Shown: positions 1 through 7,500 of the stretch, piece after piece
Numbering within the stretch: the stretch's first letter is position 1
Layout: every line of letters begins with the position of its first letter
NCBI GenBank assembly: GCA_964637725.1
Contig: CAZWXH010000047.1
Location: 1 to 13,226 of the forward strand
Source of the DNA: CAZWXH01 sp964637725
Lineage (GTDB): Bacteria > Bacillota_I > Bacilli_A > Erysipelotrichales > Coprobacillaceae
Length of the DNA: 13,226 bases
Direction of reading: 5' to 3'
Position numbers and translations under genes: made by a program
The notes under the pieces: model-generated
The model's database searches: none
What the model was told of the DNA's origin: nothing
What the model saw: the letters and a program-made list of their open reading frames with translations, nothing else

Positions 1-27
1 ATTGTATATGCAAATGAACAATTTGTC

Positions 28-47
28 AAATAAGATAAAACTTATTT
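28..47. repeat. Small inverted repeat upstream of the first gene
   Basis: AAATAAG (28-34) and CTTATTT (41-47) form a 7-bp inverted repeat around a 6-base centre that overlaps the putative -35 of the next gene. It could be an operator or the remains of a terminator for a gene left of the window. There is no T-run on either strand, so terminator function is doubtful. Confidence 0.25.
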
Positions 48-73
48 AAAAATAAAATATTATATATTATAAT
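45..73 (+). promoter_or_regulatory. Promoter of the 96-980 gene
   Basis: A perfect -10 TATAAT lies at 68-73. Seventeen bases upstream is TTTAAA (45-50), a 4/6 match to the -35 consensus. Seven bases separate the -10 from the TAGGAGG ribosome binding site, so the untranslated leader is very short. The same -10/leader geometry recurs at the 1007-2143 gene. Confidence 0.6.
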
Positions 74-95
74 GAACATATAGGAGGACTTAATA

Positions 96-980
96 ATGAA
101 TAAAAAAGATATTACCATTCACAAGAAAAAAACAGATTATAAAGATGGATATGTTTCAACATCTGCAAAAGAAATACTATTTGATTATTTGACTCTTCAA
201 CAAATTCTTGAAGAACTACAAAATAATAATGTTTGGGTAACTTTACAAGATATTAAAGAAACTTATGAAAAAACACATCATTTACAATCAACATTGGATA
301 TTCTTACAAAAAAATATGAAAAAGAATTAGATGCTATTGATGATAAAATGGAACTATTTGATGCAGATGCTTTCTATTTCTTATGTGATAAGTATGTTAT
401 GGAAAATTACTATCCAACACAATTATTTGATCCTGATTATATGGAAGACTTAATTGATGAATTTGATGAAGCAAGTAAAAAAAATAAAATACCAATGCTT
501 CATAACATTCTTCAAAACATTAATGGCATTAGTCAATATAAGACATCCAAAAATTTATTTGATGTTTTTGAAGGAACATTTTTTGATGCAGAGAGTTATA
601 TGCAAGATGCAACACTAGAAGTTTTAAACTTAAATGTATCTAAGGAAGATAGTCTTCAATTTGCTGAAGAATTCAAAACCTTTTTAAATACATATAACCT
701 TGAAACAGATACTCATTACAATATATCTAGTGATTTAATTGAGATACTTGCAAGATACGGGTTAAAAGAAGTTCAAACTTTATTAGATTCTGTTATTAAT
801 GATTTTCCATCTGAAAAACAATCAACTTATTTAAGTTTATTATATGGTCTAGAACATTGTGGTGAAACAGACAATATGAAAACTTATTATAAAAAAGCAA
901 TGCAACTCAAGCCAGTTTCTCGACCTGACAAAAATAATAGAAAGATACTAATTGAGAATTTTTCTTATTTAGACAATTAA
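96..980 (+). CDS. Unknown helical cytoplasmic protein, weakly TPR-like at the C-terminus
   Basis: I do not recognise a family for this 294-residue protein. It has no signal peptide and no membrane segment. It is acidic and rich in Asp, Glu, Lys and Leu, and it reads as mostly helical. Residues about 241-272 (a helix, a turn around CGETDN, then YYKKAMQLKP) resemble one tetratricopeptide-like helical hairpin, which would suggest a protein-binding scaffold, but a single repeat is weak evidence. The N-terminal 20 residues are basic and probably disordered. The ATG at 96 follows AGGAGG (82-87) by 8 bases and a TATAAT promoter, so the start is secure. The gene is monocistronic: its own promoter precedes it and a hairpin terminator follows directly after the stop codon. 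Its neighbour on the right is convergent, so context gives no functional hint. Confidence 0.85.
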   Translation: MNKKDITIHKKKTDYKDGYVSTSAKEILFDYLTLQQILEELQNNNVWVTLQDIKETYEKTHHLQSTLDILTKKYEKELDAIDDKMELFDADAFYFLCDKYVMENYYPTQLFDPDYMEDLIDEFDEASKKNKIPMLHNILQNINGISQYKTSKNLFDVFEGTFFDAESYMQDATLEVLNLNVSKEDSLQFAEEFKTFLNTYNLETDTHYNISSDLIEILARYGLKEVQTLLDSVINDFPSEKQSTYLSLLYGLEHCGETDNMKTYYKKAMQLKPVSRPDKNNRKILIENFSYLDN

Positions 981-1008
981 AGCAAAAGAAATTACTCTTT
1001 TGCTTTTT
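981..1008. terminator. Terminator shared by two convergent genes
   Basis: AGCAAAAG (981-988) pairs with CTTTTGCT (997-1004), and an extra A-T pair extends the stem to nine pairs around a 6-base loop. TTTTT follows at 1004-1008, giving a normal intrinsic terminator for the plus-strand gene ending at 980. Read on the minus strand, the hairpin starts right at the stop codon of the DUF2974 gene and ends in a weaker T-rich tail (TTAATTGTC), so it probably serves both. Confidence 0.75.
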
Positions 1009-2143
1009 ATAATTCTTTCTTTTTAGTAAAATAAACTGATTTTATTTGTAAGTAGACAAGTTTTAAGAATTCAAAAAATATCTTTGAATCTTCAATACTC
1101 ATAGAACTTAATTCTTTAAGTCCTTTTACCATTTGAATCATACTGATTTCATTAAAATCAGTAATATGACTAATCTTTATATCACTTAATATTTGAAATA
1201 TTAAAGAAATAAAGTTCTTTTTTTCTTCATCAGTTTTAGATAATAAGACATCATTAATATATGACATTGTTTTCTCACTTTCTTCATCAAAGTGAGAAAC
1301 ATAATCAAAATGATCAGTTTGTATCTTCCAATAAAAGGCATCATGTTGTTGAAGACCTTTATCATAACCATTAAATATAATATAGTTTTCTTTATGAATC
1401 ATAAGTCTTCCTATAAGTGATGATATAGGAACATAATTTGTAATGCGACTCATAATTGATTGATAATCATGTTGACTATAAAATTCTTCTTTAAAACCAG
1501 GACCATCAAAGCTATAAACATGTTGAATATGTTCTTTCATTTCATTACAACAAATTGCTGCATACATAGCTAGATTTCCACCTTTAGAATGTCCCCCAAT
1601 ATACAATTGAGCAACTTTTTGAGAATACTTAAATCCTAGTATTCTTTTTTCTTCTATGACATCATCATAAGCATGTTTTAAATAATCAACTGCCATTTGT
1701 TGAGAAGGTATCATATCTAGAAAAGCCATTTCAAAGTCTTCTTTCCAACCCAATATAGTCCGATCTGTTCCTCTAAATGATATAAACAATTTATTATCAG
1801 GTAATTCTATTGTAATAGCTGCAAATTGACTGCCTTTATCTTCATCAAGGACAGATATATATTTTTTTAGTTTGACATCTTGATAACGTGATACTTGAGG
1901 AATAATCTTGATAAAATCAACAAGACTTGGTGAATAAGCATAGGTTTCAAGTAATTCTTGGTGACTATGTATTTGCTTGTTTTTTAAACATGCCTCATGA
2001 AGAGTGACACTTGTCTGATCCACAATATGATCCCATTCAATATATCCAATCATTGCACAAGCTAATGCATCTATTTCATTAAACGCTCTTTCTTTAAAAG
2101 AGATATCTCCTCGCCAAGTTAAATATTGTAATAAGTTATCTAT
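1007..2143 (-). CDS. DUF2974 (Mbeg1-like) alpha/beta hydrolase, probable ATA start
   Basis: This is a 378-residue lipase-like alpha/beta hydrolase of the DUF2974 family. Visible are the N-terminal family signature YLTWRGDISF, the FRGTD strand-turn (residues about 123-127), and the nucleophile elbow GGHSKGG with Ser186. Candidate acid Asp213 (FDGPGF) and candidate His267 (LQQHD) complete a triad by inference. There is no signal peptide, so it is probably cytoplasmic. The substrate is unknown. The longest frame begins at a GTG at 2182, but that codon has no spaced ribosome binding site and lies upstream of the likely transcription start. A consensus AGGAGG (2151-2156) stands 7 bases before an in-frame ATA at 2143, just ahead of the conserved family N-terminus, so ATA is the more likely start. 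The gene has its own promoter, follows the nrdB terminator and ends at the convergent terminator at 981-1008. Confidence 0.8.
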   Translation of the reverse strand: MDNLLQYLTWRGDISFKERAFNEIDALACAMIGYIEWDHIVDQTSVTLHEACLKNKQIHSHQELLETYAYSPSLVDFIKIIPQVSRYQDVKLKKYISVLDEDKGSQFAAITIELPDNKLFISFRGTDRTILGWKEDFEMAFLDMIPSQQMAVDYLKHAYDDVIEEKRILGFKYSQKVAQLYIGGHSKGGNLAMYAAICCNEMKEHIQHVYSFDGPGFKEEFYSQHDYQSIMSRITNYVPISSLIGRLMIHKENYIIFNGYDKGLQQHDAFYWKIQTDHFDYVSHFDEESEKTMSYINDVLLSKTDEEKKNFISLIFQILSDIKISHITDFNEISMIQMVKGLKELSSMSIEDSKIFFEFLKLVYLQIKSVYFTKKKEL

Positions 2144-2150
2144 GATAATT

Positions 2151-2156
2151 CCTCCT
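2151..2156 (-). promoter_or_regulatory. Ribosome binding site that decides an ATA start
   Basis: The minus strand reads AGGAGG here, the full Shine-Dalgarno consensus. It is 7 bases from the in-frame ATA at 2143 and 4 bases from an in-frame ATC at 2146. No ATG, GTG or TTG stands in frame at usable distance downstream. Confidence 0.65.
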
Positions 2157-2164
2157 ACATCTTT

Positions 2165-2193
2165 ATTATAACTGATATTCACTCTTCTAGAAA
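2165..2193 (-). promoter_or_regulatory. Promoter of the DUF2974 gene
   Basis: On the minus strand a perfect TATAAT lies at 2170-2165, seven bases before TAGGAGG. The -35 is poor (TTTCTA, 2193-2188) and falls in the T-rich tail of the nrdB terminator. The -10 lies inside the upstream-extended reading frame, which argues against the GTG start at 2182. Confidence 0.5.
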
Positions 2194-2229
2194 GAAAAGA
2201 TTGAAAACAATAACATTGTCTTCAATCTT
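2188..2229 (-). terminator. Terminator of the nrdAB operon
   Basis: On the minus strand AAGATTGAA (2229-2221) pairs with TTCAATCTT (2205-2197). The stem extends through a G-U pair (2220/2206) and three more pairs (2219-2217 with 2207-2209), for 13 pairs around a 7-base loop. The tail is TTTTCTTTCT. The A/C mismatch seen on the plus strand becomes G-U only in minus-strand RNA, which agrees with the direction. The hairpin overlaps the nrdB stop codon. Confidence 0.8.
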
Positions 2230-3268
2230 ATAAATCATCTTCTAAAGCACTTGATTTCGCATAAGCACTAGAACGCGCTTCAAAGAAATCAGTTTTAATA
2301 CTATTCGCATTGCTATAAACACTTACCCATTTCATAGACTCTGGTTCTTGTTGATAACCTTCATAGAGTGGTTTGAAGTTTAGTGAAGTTGCACGCAAAT
2401 TCCCTAAGTAACGAATATAATCACTAACCATTGAAATTGTTAATCCTTCAATACGATCTCCTAATACATAAGTCGCCCACGCTATTTCTTCTTCTACACC
2501 ACGTTTTATCATATTACGGTATTCTTCTATTAAGTCATCAGTAAACAGCTCAGGTTCTTCTTTTTGAAGTTCTAAGATAATATTTCTAAATAACCATAAA
2601 TGAGTATTCTCATCTCTATTAATATAACGTATTTCTTGCACAGAACCTGGCATCTTCCCCATTCTTCCTAAATTATAAAAGAACATAAAACCAGCATAGA
2701 AATAGATTCCTTCTAAGATATAGTTTGCCATTAATGTTTTCATTAATTGATAACCATTCTTTTCCTTTAAGAAAGAATTATATTGTTCACCAATAAACTC
2801 ATTTCTTTTCAAAAGATGTTCATCATGTTTCCATTGATATAAGATATCATCTCTTTCACTAGGAGAACAAATTGAATCTAACATATAACTATAACTTTGA
2901 GAATGAACAGCTTCTTGAAATGCTTGAATTGTCAAACATAAGTTAATTTCATTAGCTGTAATATATTCACCAACATTGGGAAGATTAGCCGTTTGTAATG
3001 AATCAAGAAAAACTAAAAAAGAAAGGATCTTATCATAAGCTGTTTTCTCTTCATTATTTAACAAACGATAATCTTTAATATCTTGTGTAAGATTAATTTC
3101 TTCTGGTATCCAAAAATTATTCATGGCTTGACGATACCAATCACTCACCCAAGCATACTTCATATTATTAAAATCATTAAGATTGGTAGTATTACCATTA
3201 ATCATTTTACGTTTTCTAACATCAATATCTCCAAGAGCATTAAATAATGCTTTTTTCTTTAATTCCAT
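2228..3268 (-). CDS. nrdB: Class I ribonucleotide reductase, beta (radical-generating) subunit
   Basis: The small subunit houses the dimetal site and tyrosyl radical that start ribonucleotide reduction in the alpha subunit. All metal ligands expected by comparison with E. coli NrdB are visible: Asp89 (LDSLQ), Glu119 and His122 (QEAVH), Glu186 (LEGIYFY), Glu220 and His223 (RDENTH). The radical tyrosine is Tyr126, four residues after His122 as in E. coli, so this looks like a tyrosyl-radical enzyme and not an Mn/Fe type lacking the tyrosine. The length of 346 residues is normal. The acidic C-terminal tail (ALEDDL) is the expected alpha-binding peptide. The ATG at 3268 follows AGGAGG (3279-3274), which overlaps the nrdA stop codon, so the two are translationally coupled. 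No nrdI lies next to it, which favours a class Ia-like diiron enzyme, though nrdI could be elsewhere. Confidence 0.95.
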   Translation of the reverse strand: MELKKKALFNALGDIDVRKRKMINGNTTNLNDFNNMKYAWVSDWYRQAMNNFWIPEEINLTQDIKDYRLLNNEEKTAYDKILSFLVFLDSLQTANLPNVGEYITANEINLCLTIQAFQEAVHSQSYSYMLDSICSPSERDDILYQWKHDEHLLKRNEFIGEQYNSFLKEKNGYQLMKTLMANYILEGIYFYAGFMFFYNLGRMGKMPGSVQEIRYINRDENTHLWLFRNIILELQKEEPELFTDDLIEEYRNMIKRGVEEEIAWATYVLGDRIEGLTISMVSDYIRYLGNLRATSLNFKPLYEGYQQEPESMKWVSVYSNANSIKTDFFEARSSAYAKSSALEDDL

Positions 3269-3277
3269 ATTTTCCTC

Positions 3278-5794
3278 CTACGCACTACACGATTCACATT
3301 CTTCTACTTCTAAAGATTGACTTCTTACATAATACAATGTTTTAACACCTTGCTGCCATGCTTCAATATATAAATTTAAGAGTTTCTTAAATGTAAACTC
3401 ATTTGTAATATATAAATTCACTGATTGAGCTTGATCAATATGTCTTTGCCTTATCCCTGCCGCTTTTATTATCCATGATTGATCAATATAATGAGCGTTC
3501 TTATATAACCAAAAAGTTTCAATACTTAAATCAGGCGCAACTCTTGTAATCATACTACCCTTCTTTTCTTCCATAAAGAACTTATTCATAATAGGATCTA
3601 CTGCAGCTGTTGTTCCTGCTATAATAGATGTTGAACTCGTTGGTGCAATTGCTAATAAATAGCCATTACGTAAACCATGATGATGAATTTGTTTACTTAA
3701 ATCATGCCACTTTTGACTATCATAGTGACGTTTTATAAAGTATTGTCCATTATCATAATCACTATCTTTAAAATATTGATAACTTCCTTTTTCTTTTGAT
3801 AATTTACAAGATGCTTCTAAAGCATAATAATTTATCTTTTCATATAAATTATCAACAAACTCTAAATGTTGATCACTTTCAAAAGTCATTTTTTGTTTAA
3901 CTAACATATGATGATAACCACTTGTCCCTAAACCAATTGCACGATATTTTTGATTTGTAATTTTAGCATAAGGAACAGGATAATAATTTAAATCAATGAC
4001 ATTATCTAACGCTCTTATAACAACATGAATAACATGCCTTAATTCTTCATCATTCATAACATCAATATGACCTAATGTTAAGGAAGCTAAATTACATACA
4101 ACAAAATCACCTGGAATACTTTTATCAACAACAATTGTTTCACCATTAACCTCAATAATTTCATGAGGTAATAATTCAATTGGTTTCATATTTTGAGCAA
4201 TTTCAGTACACAGATTACTACAATAAATCATTCCTTGATGTGAATTAGGATTCATCCTATTGACATGATCACGATTAAAAGTAAATGGTGTCCCAGTTTC
4301 AACCAATGATTTAATAATCAAACGAACGACTTCCTTAACAGACATAATACGTTTATCTATACGTTCATCATTGACACACTCATAATATTTTCTTTCCCAT
4401 TCTTCTCCATAATAATCCTCTAAATAATAACCTTTGTTTTCATAAACATCATGAGGACACATCATATACCATGGAGCATCAATTTTAGTCTTAGCTAGTT
4501 TCCAAAACAAGTCAGGAAAACAAACAGCAGGAAAAATATCATGAGCTTTCATCCGATCATCACCATTATTTGTACGGATTTGTAAAAACTCTGGCAAATC
4601 TTTATGCCATGCATCTAAATAAACCGCTGCTGCTCCTTGTCTAACACCGAGTTGATCAACTGCTGTAGCTGTATCATTAACCAATTTCAACCAACGAATA
4701 ACGCCACCTGCTGCTCCTTTAAACCCTCGGATACTACTTCCATTAGCACGAACTTTACCAAAGTATAAGCCCATACCCCCACCAAATTTAGAAACTTGTG
4801 CAAAGTTATCCAGACTCTTATAGATTCCTTCTAATGAATCAGATACAGTATCGATAAAACAAGAACTCATTTGATGAAATGGTTTCCTTGCATTAGACAT
4901 TGTTGGAGAAGCCATTGTTACTTTCAAAGTACTTAAAACATCATAAATTTCTTTTGCCCATTTTAACTTATTTTTTTCATTCATAGCCAAATGCATTGCT
5001 ATGCCCATAAACATTTCTTGTGGTTTCTCTAATAAAACATGATCTCTTGTTTCAATTAAATAACGTTTCATAACTAATTCTAAACCACTGTATGTAAACA
5101 ATTCATTTCTATCTTCTTGAATATACAAAGATAATTCATCAACTTGTGACTGCGTATAATTTTCTAATATATATTGACCATAATAATTTTCCTGAGTTAA
5201 ATAACTTAGTTTTTCATAAAAAGTTGAAATACTATATTCTTTCATTCTTTGATTCACTCTTTGATGAATATCATAAGTTAAAAATCTTGCGGCTATAAAT
5301 TCCCACTTAGGTGCATCTCTACTAATTAACTCTTCACTAGCTTTTATCATTACTTTTAAAACTTCTTGAACACTCATTGAATCTTTATAGAATACTCTAA
5401 GTTTTATTAACAATAATTTTAATGAGTATTCATCTTGAATAAAGTCTCTTTGGATCTTTTTAAGGACTTCTTTAAGTTGTTTATCCTTTAGTAATTCTAA
5501 TAACTCATTGATTACTAATCGATTCTCTGTATGCTTTTGACGATATAGAATATAGGCTTTGGCTTCTTGATGATATCCATACTGCATCAATATTTCTTCA
5601 ACTCTATCTTGCACAACTTCCACACTCACTTGATCTATAATATCTTTTTCTATATCTGATATCATTTTATCAATTTCGTTGTCATCTATTTTAGATCCTA
5701 AACCTAAAAATGCTTTTACAATAGCATTCTTTATCTTATCTTGATTATAGTCTTGTAAAAGACCATTTCTTTTCTTTATTAACACTTTTATCAC
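3278..5794 (-). CDS. nrdA: Class I ribonucleotide reductase, alpha (catalytic) subunit
   Basis: This subunit reduces ribonucleoside diphosphates to deoxyribonucleotides with NrdB. An N-terminal ATP-cone (about 1-90) carries the allosteric activity site. The catalytic barrel shows Cys312 (MSSCF) and Cys567 (VVCNLAS) as the redox pair, Asn527, Cys529 and Glu531 (NLCTEI) as the thiyl radical site, and Tyr821-Tyr822 (TLYYVRS) for radical transfer. The tail ends in a CESC pair (Cys833, Cys836) for thioredoxin-type re-reduction. At 838 residues it is longer than E. coli NrdA, mostly through the region before ISRDAP (about 157). The start shown is a GTG with only 1 base after AAGGAT. A second in-frame GTG at 5785 (835 residues) has the same site 10 bases upstream and may be the real start. 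The stop overlaps the ribosome binding site of nrdB. Confidence 0.93.
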   Translation of the reverse strand: MIKVLIKKRNGLLQDYNQDKIKNAIVKAFLGLGSKIDDNEIDKMISDIEKDIIDQVSVEVVQDRVEEILMQYGYHQEAKAYILYRQKHTENRLVINELLELLKDKQLKEVLKKIQRDFIQDEYSLKLLLIKLRVFYKDSMSVQEVLKVMIKASEELISRDAPKWEFIAARFLTYDIHQRVNQRMKEYSISTFYEKLSYLTQENYYGQYILENYTQSQVDELSLYIQEDRNELFTYSGLELVMKRYLIETRDHVLLEKPQEMFMGIAMHLAMNEKNKLKWAKEIYDVLSTLKVTMASPTMSNARKPFHQMSSCFIDTVSDSLEGIYKSLDNFAQVSKFGGGMGLYFGKVRANGSSIRGFKGAAGGVIRWLKLVNDTATAVDQLGVRQGAAAVYLDAWHKDLPEFLQIRTNNGDDRMKAHDIFPAVCFPDLFWKLAKTKIDAPWYMMCPHDVYENKGYYLEDYYGEEWERKYYECVNDERIDKRIMSVKEVVRLIIKSLVETGTPFTFNRDHVNRMNPNSHQGMIYCSNLCTEIAQNMKPIELLPHEIIEVNGETIVVDKSIPGDFVVCNLASLTLGHIDVMNDEELRHVIHVVIRALDNVIDLNYYPVPYAKITNQKYRAIGLGTSGYHHMLVKQKMTFESDQHLEFVDNLYEKINYYALEASCKLSKEKGSYQYFKDSDYDNGQYFIKRHYDSQKWHDLSKQIHHHGLRNGYLLAIAPTSSTSIIAGTTAAVDPIMNKFFMEEKKGSMITRVAPDLSIETFWLYKNAHYIDQSWIIKAAGIRQRHIDQAQSVNLYITNEFTFKKLLNLYIEAWQQGVKTLYYVRSQSLEVEECESCSA

Positions 5795-5806
5795 ATCCTT
5801 GAATTT

Positions 5807-5836
5807 ATTCTACACAAAACAAAAAAAGATATCCAA
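5807..5836 (-). promoter_or_regulatory. Weak candidate promoter of nrdAB
   Basis: On the minus strand TAGAAT (5812-5807, 4/6 match to the -10) is preceded 18 bases upstream by TTGGAT (5836-5831, 3/6). The -35 would sit inside the terminator stem of the upstream operon. I see no clear NrdR box in the 67-base gap, so regulation of this operon is not evident here. Confidence 0.3.
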
Positions 5837-5856
5837 ACATATGCTTGAATATCTTT
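5817..5856 (-). terminator. Terminator of the opuC operon
   Basis: On the minus strand AAAGATAT (5856-5849) pairs with ATATCTTT (5832-5825). The stem continues through a U-G pair (5848/5833) and three further pairs, around a loop of about 8 bases. The tail is TTTTTTTGTTTTG-like after 5824. The plus strand has a mismatch where the minus RNA has G-U, so the hairpin is best formed in the opuC transcript. It begins 6 bases after the opuCD stop codon. Confidence 0.85.
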
Positions 5857-5861
5857 ATACT

Positions 5862-6500
5862 TTAAACTCTATTGACTTTTGATAACTTTTTCTCTAATTT
5901 CCCTAGTAAGAAATCAGCTAAGATTGCCATTAATGCAGTAGGAATTGTTCCTGCCCAAATAATTGCACTCCCATTAGATACTGCTATTCCTCTAGAGATA
6001 ATATCACCTAAGCCACCGGCTCCAATAAATGTTCCAATAGCAGTAACTCCAATCGCTACAACTATGGCATTTCTAATACCTGCCATAATGACTGATAAAG
6101 ATAAAGGAAGTTCAACCTTTAATAAAACTTGTGACTTTGTCATTCCCATTCCCTTGGCAACATCAAGAAGATCATCATCGACTTCATTAATCGCTGCAAC
6201 TGTATTTTTAAAGATTGGTAACAATGAATATAAGAAGACAGTCACGATAACTGTATTAGCACCTAGTCCTAAACCAACCATTACAATTGATAATAAAGCA
6301 AGTGAAGGAATTGTTTGAATAATATTTGCTAAACTAATAATAACTTGAGATAGTTTAACGCGTTTTGCCATATAGATACCTATTGGTATTGCAACTATCG
6401 CAGCGATCAATACACCATAGAAAGAAATTAGAAAATGACGCCAAACAGCAATTCCTACATAAGAAGCATTTTGTATATAATATTGAATTAATTCTTCCAT
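5862..6500 (-). CDS. opuCD: Osmoprotectant ABC transporter, second permease (OpuCD/OpuBD type)
   Basis: This 212-residue integral membrane protein is one of two paired permeases of a betaine/choline-type importer. About five to six hydrophobic segments are visible (about 23-44, 53-77, 80-98, 135-160, 178-200). The cytoplasmic EAA loop that docks on the ATPase is DVAKGMGMTKSQ...LP (about 113-132). It is closely similar to the other permease, opuCB, which shares the IPSLALL, YSLLPI and KGMGMT motifs, so the two look like an ancient duplication. The ATG at 6500 is 1 base after the opuCC stop and 9 bases after AGGAGG-type sequence (6517-6510). It is the last gene of the operon, followed at once by a strong terminator. 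The family is secure; the exact substrate cannot be read from sequence. Confidence 0.92.
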   Translation of the reverse strand: MEELIQYYIQNASYVGIAVWRHFLISFYGVLIAAIVAIPIGIYMAKRVKLSQVIISLANIIQTIPSLALLSIVMVGLGLGANTVIVTVFLYSLLPIFKNTVAAINEVDDDLLDVAKGMGMTKSQVLLKVELPLSLSVIMAGIRNAIVVAIGVTAIGTFIGAGGLGDIISRGIAVSNGSAIIWAGTIPTALMAILADFLLGKLEKKLSKVNRV

Positions 6501-6501
6501 A

Positions 6502-7500
6502 TTATTTATCCTCCTTTTCTGCTAACGGTAAGACATCTCTTATGATATCTTTATATAAATCTCGTGAAGCAAGAGGAGCAACCTTTTTAGATTCGAAATA
6601 TTGATTCTCTTCTAAAAAGTTTTTAGCAACTGTATAAGGTTCTAAATGATCTTCATCAGATAAACGATTTAATTCTTGCATCGTTGGACCATCTATTGCA
6701 CCTTCTAGTTTTAATAGAACTGTTTCTAGTTCAGGGTATTTTCTTAATAAGTCTTTTTTTATAGCGGGACTTGTTTCATATGGTGGGAATAATCTTTTAT
6801 CATCTTCTAATAAAACAAGATCATAAGAGGAAATTCGACCATCTGTTGAATAACCTAAGACAACATCCATTTTTCCAACATCAACAGCACTATAAACAAG
6901 ACCAATATCCATTGGATATACTTTTTTAAAGTCAAAACCATAGATTCTCTTAAAATCTTCATATCCATCACCAGGTCGATCAATCCAAGGATTATCTACC
7001 CCAGCTTCAAATTCTCCACTGTACTTTTCTAAATCACTGACTTTTTTAAGATTATATTTTTCAGCAACTTCTCTCTTTACCATAAAGGCATAAGTATTTT
7101 CAAAGCCATAAGTAGGAAACCAAATCATATCATATTGATCACTATAACCCTTTACCACTTGATGAAGAGCTTCTTTTGGATCAGTTGTTGCTGGTAATCC
7201 CAATTCTCCCGTTAGAGATGTTCCTGTATACATTCCAGCTGATACATTTGCGGTTCCACTTTCTAAAGTTTGAACAATTAAAAGAGTAGAGCCTAAATTA
7301 TTAATAAGTGAAGTATTCGTTTCTGGTAAATAATGTTTAATCATTTGTGAAACAACTTCAGATAAGATTTGTCTTTCTGTAATACTTCCACTGGCAATAA
7401 CAATCCCATCTTCAGAAACACTTTTACCAAGTCCAGGAAAACTACAACCCGTTAGTAAAATCATCATTGCTAATAAGCAACTTATTATTTTCTTATTCAT
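6502..7500 (-). CDS. opuCC: Osmoprotectant ABC transporter, substrate-binding lipoprotein (OpuCC type)
   Basis: This 332-residue lipoprotein captures a compatible solute (glycine betaine, choline, carnitine or similar) outside the membrane. The signal peptide ends in a lipobox LTGC with Cys19 as the lipidated residue. Visible family marks are the start of the mature domain (IVIASGSITERQ), the MYTGT motif with Tyr91 and the GFENTYAF segment around Tyr137. GYSTDGR near 216-222 also fits. These aromatic positions are where this family builds its cation-pi cage. I could not assign each cage residue. The ATG at 7500 is chosen over an upstream in-frame GTG (7509), because AGGTG stands 6 bases before this ATG and would overlap the GTG. 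The start overlaps the end of opuCB by 8 bases, which implies translational coupling. Confidence 0.92.
   Translation of the reverse strand: MNKKIISCLLAMMILLTGCSFPGLGKSVSEDGIVIASGSITERQILSEVVSQMIKHYLPETNTSLINNLGSTLLIVQTLESGTANVSAGMYTGTSLTGELGLPATTDPKEALHQVVKGYSDQYDMIWFPTYGFENTYAFMVKREVAEKYNLKKVSDLEKYSGEFEAGVDNPWIDRPGDGYEDFKRIYGFDFKKVYPMDIGLVYSAVDVGKMDVVLGYSTDGRISSYDLVLLEDDKRLFPPYETSPAIKKDLLRKYPELETVLLKLEGAIDGPTMQELNRLSDEDHLEPYTVAKNFLEENQYFESKKVAPLASRDLYKDIIRDVLPLAEKEDK

Noticed and set aside
2144..2182. GTG start at 2182 for the DUF2974 gene
   Set aside because: There is no spaced ribosome binding site, and the region contains the promoter -10 and the Shine-Dalgarno sequence of the real start.
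5872..6318. Plus-strand open frame of 148 codons
   Set aside because: It lies antisense inside opuCD, has no ribosome binding site and gives a low-complexity Pro/Ile/Thr-rich product typical of an antisense shadow of a membrane protein.
6365..6604. Plus-strand open frame of 79 codons
   Set aside because: It is antisense to the opuCD/opuCC junction, without a ribosome binding site or recognisable protein features.
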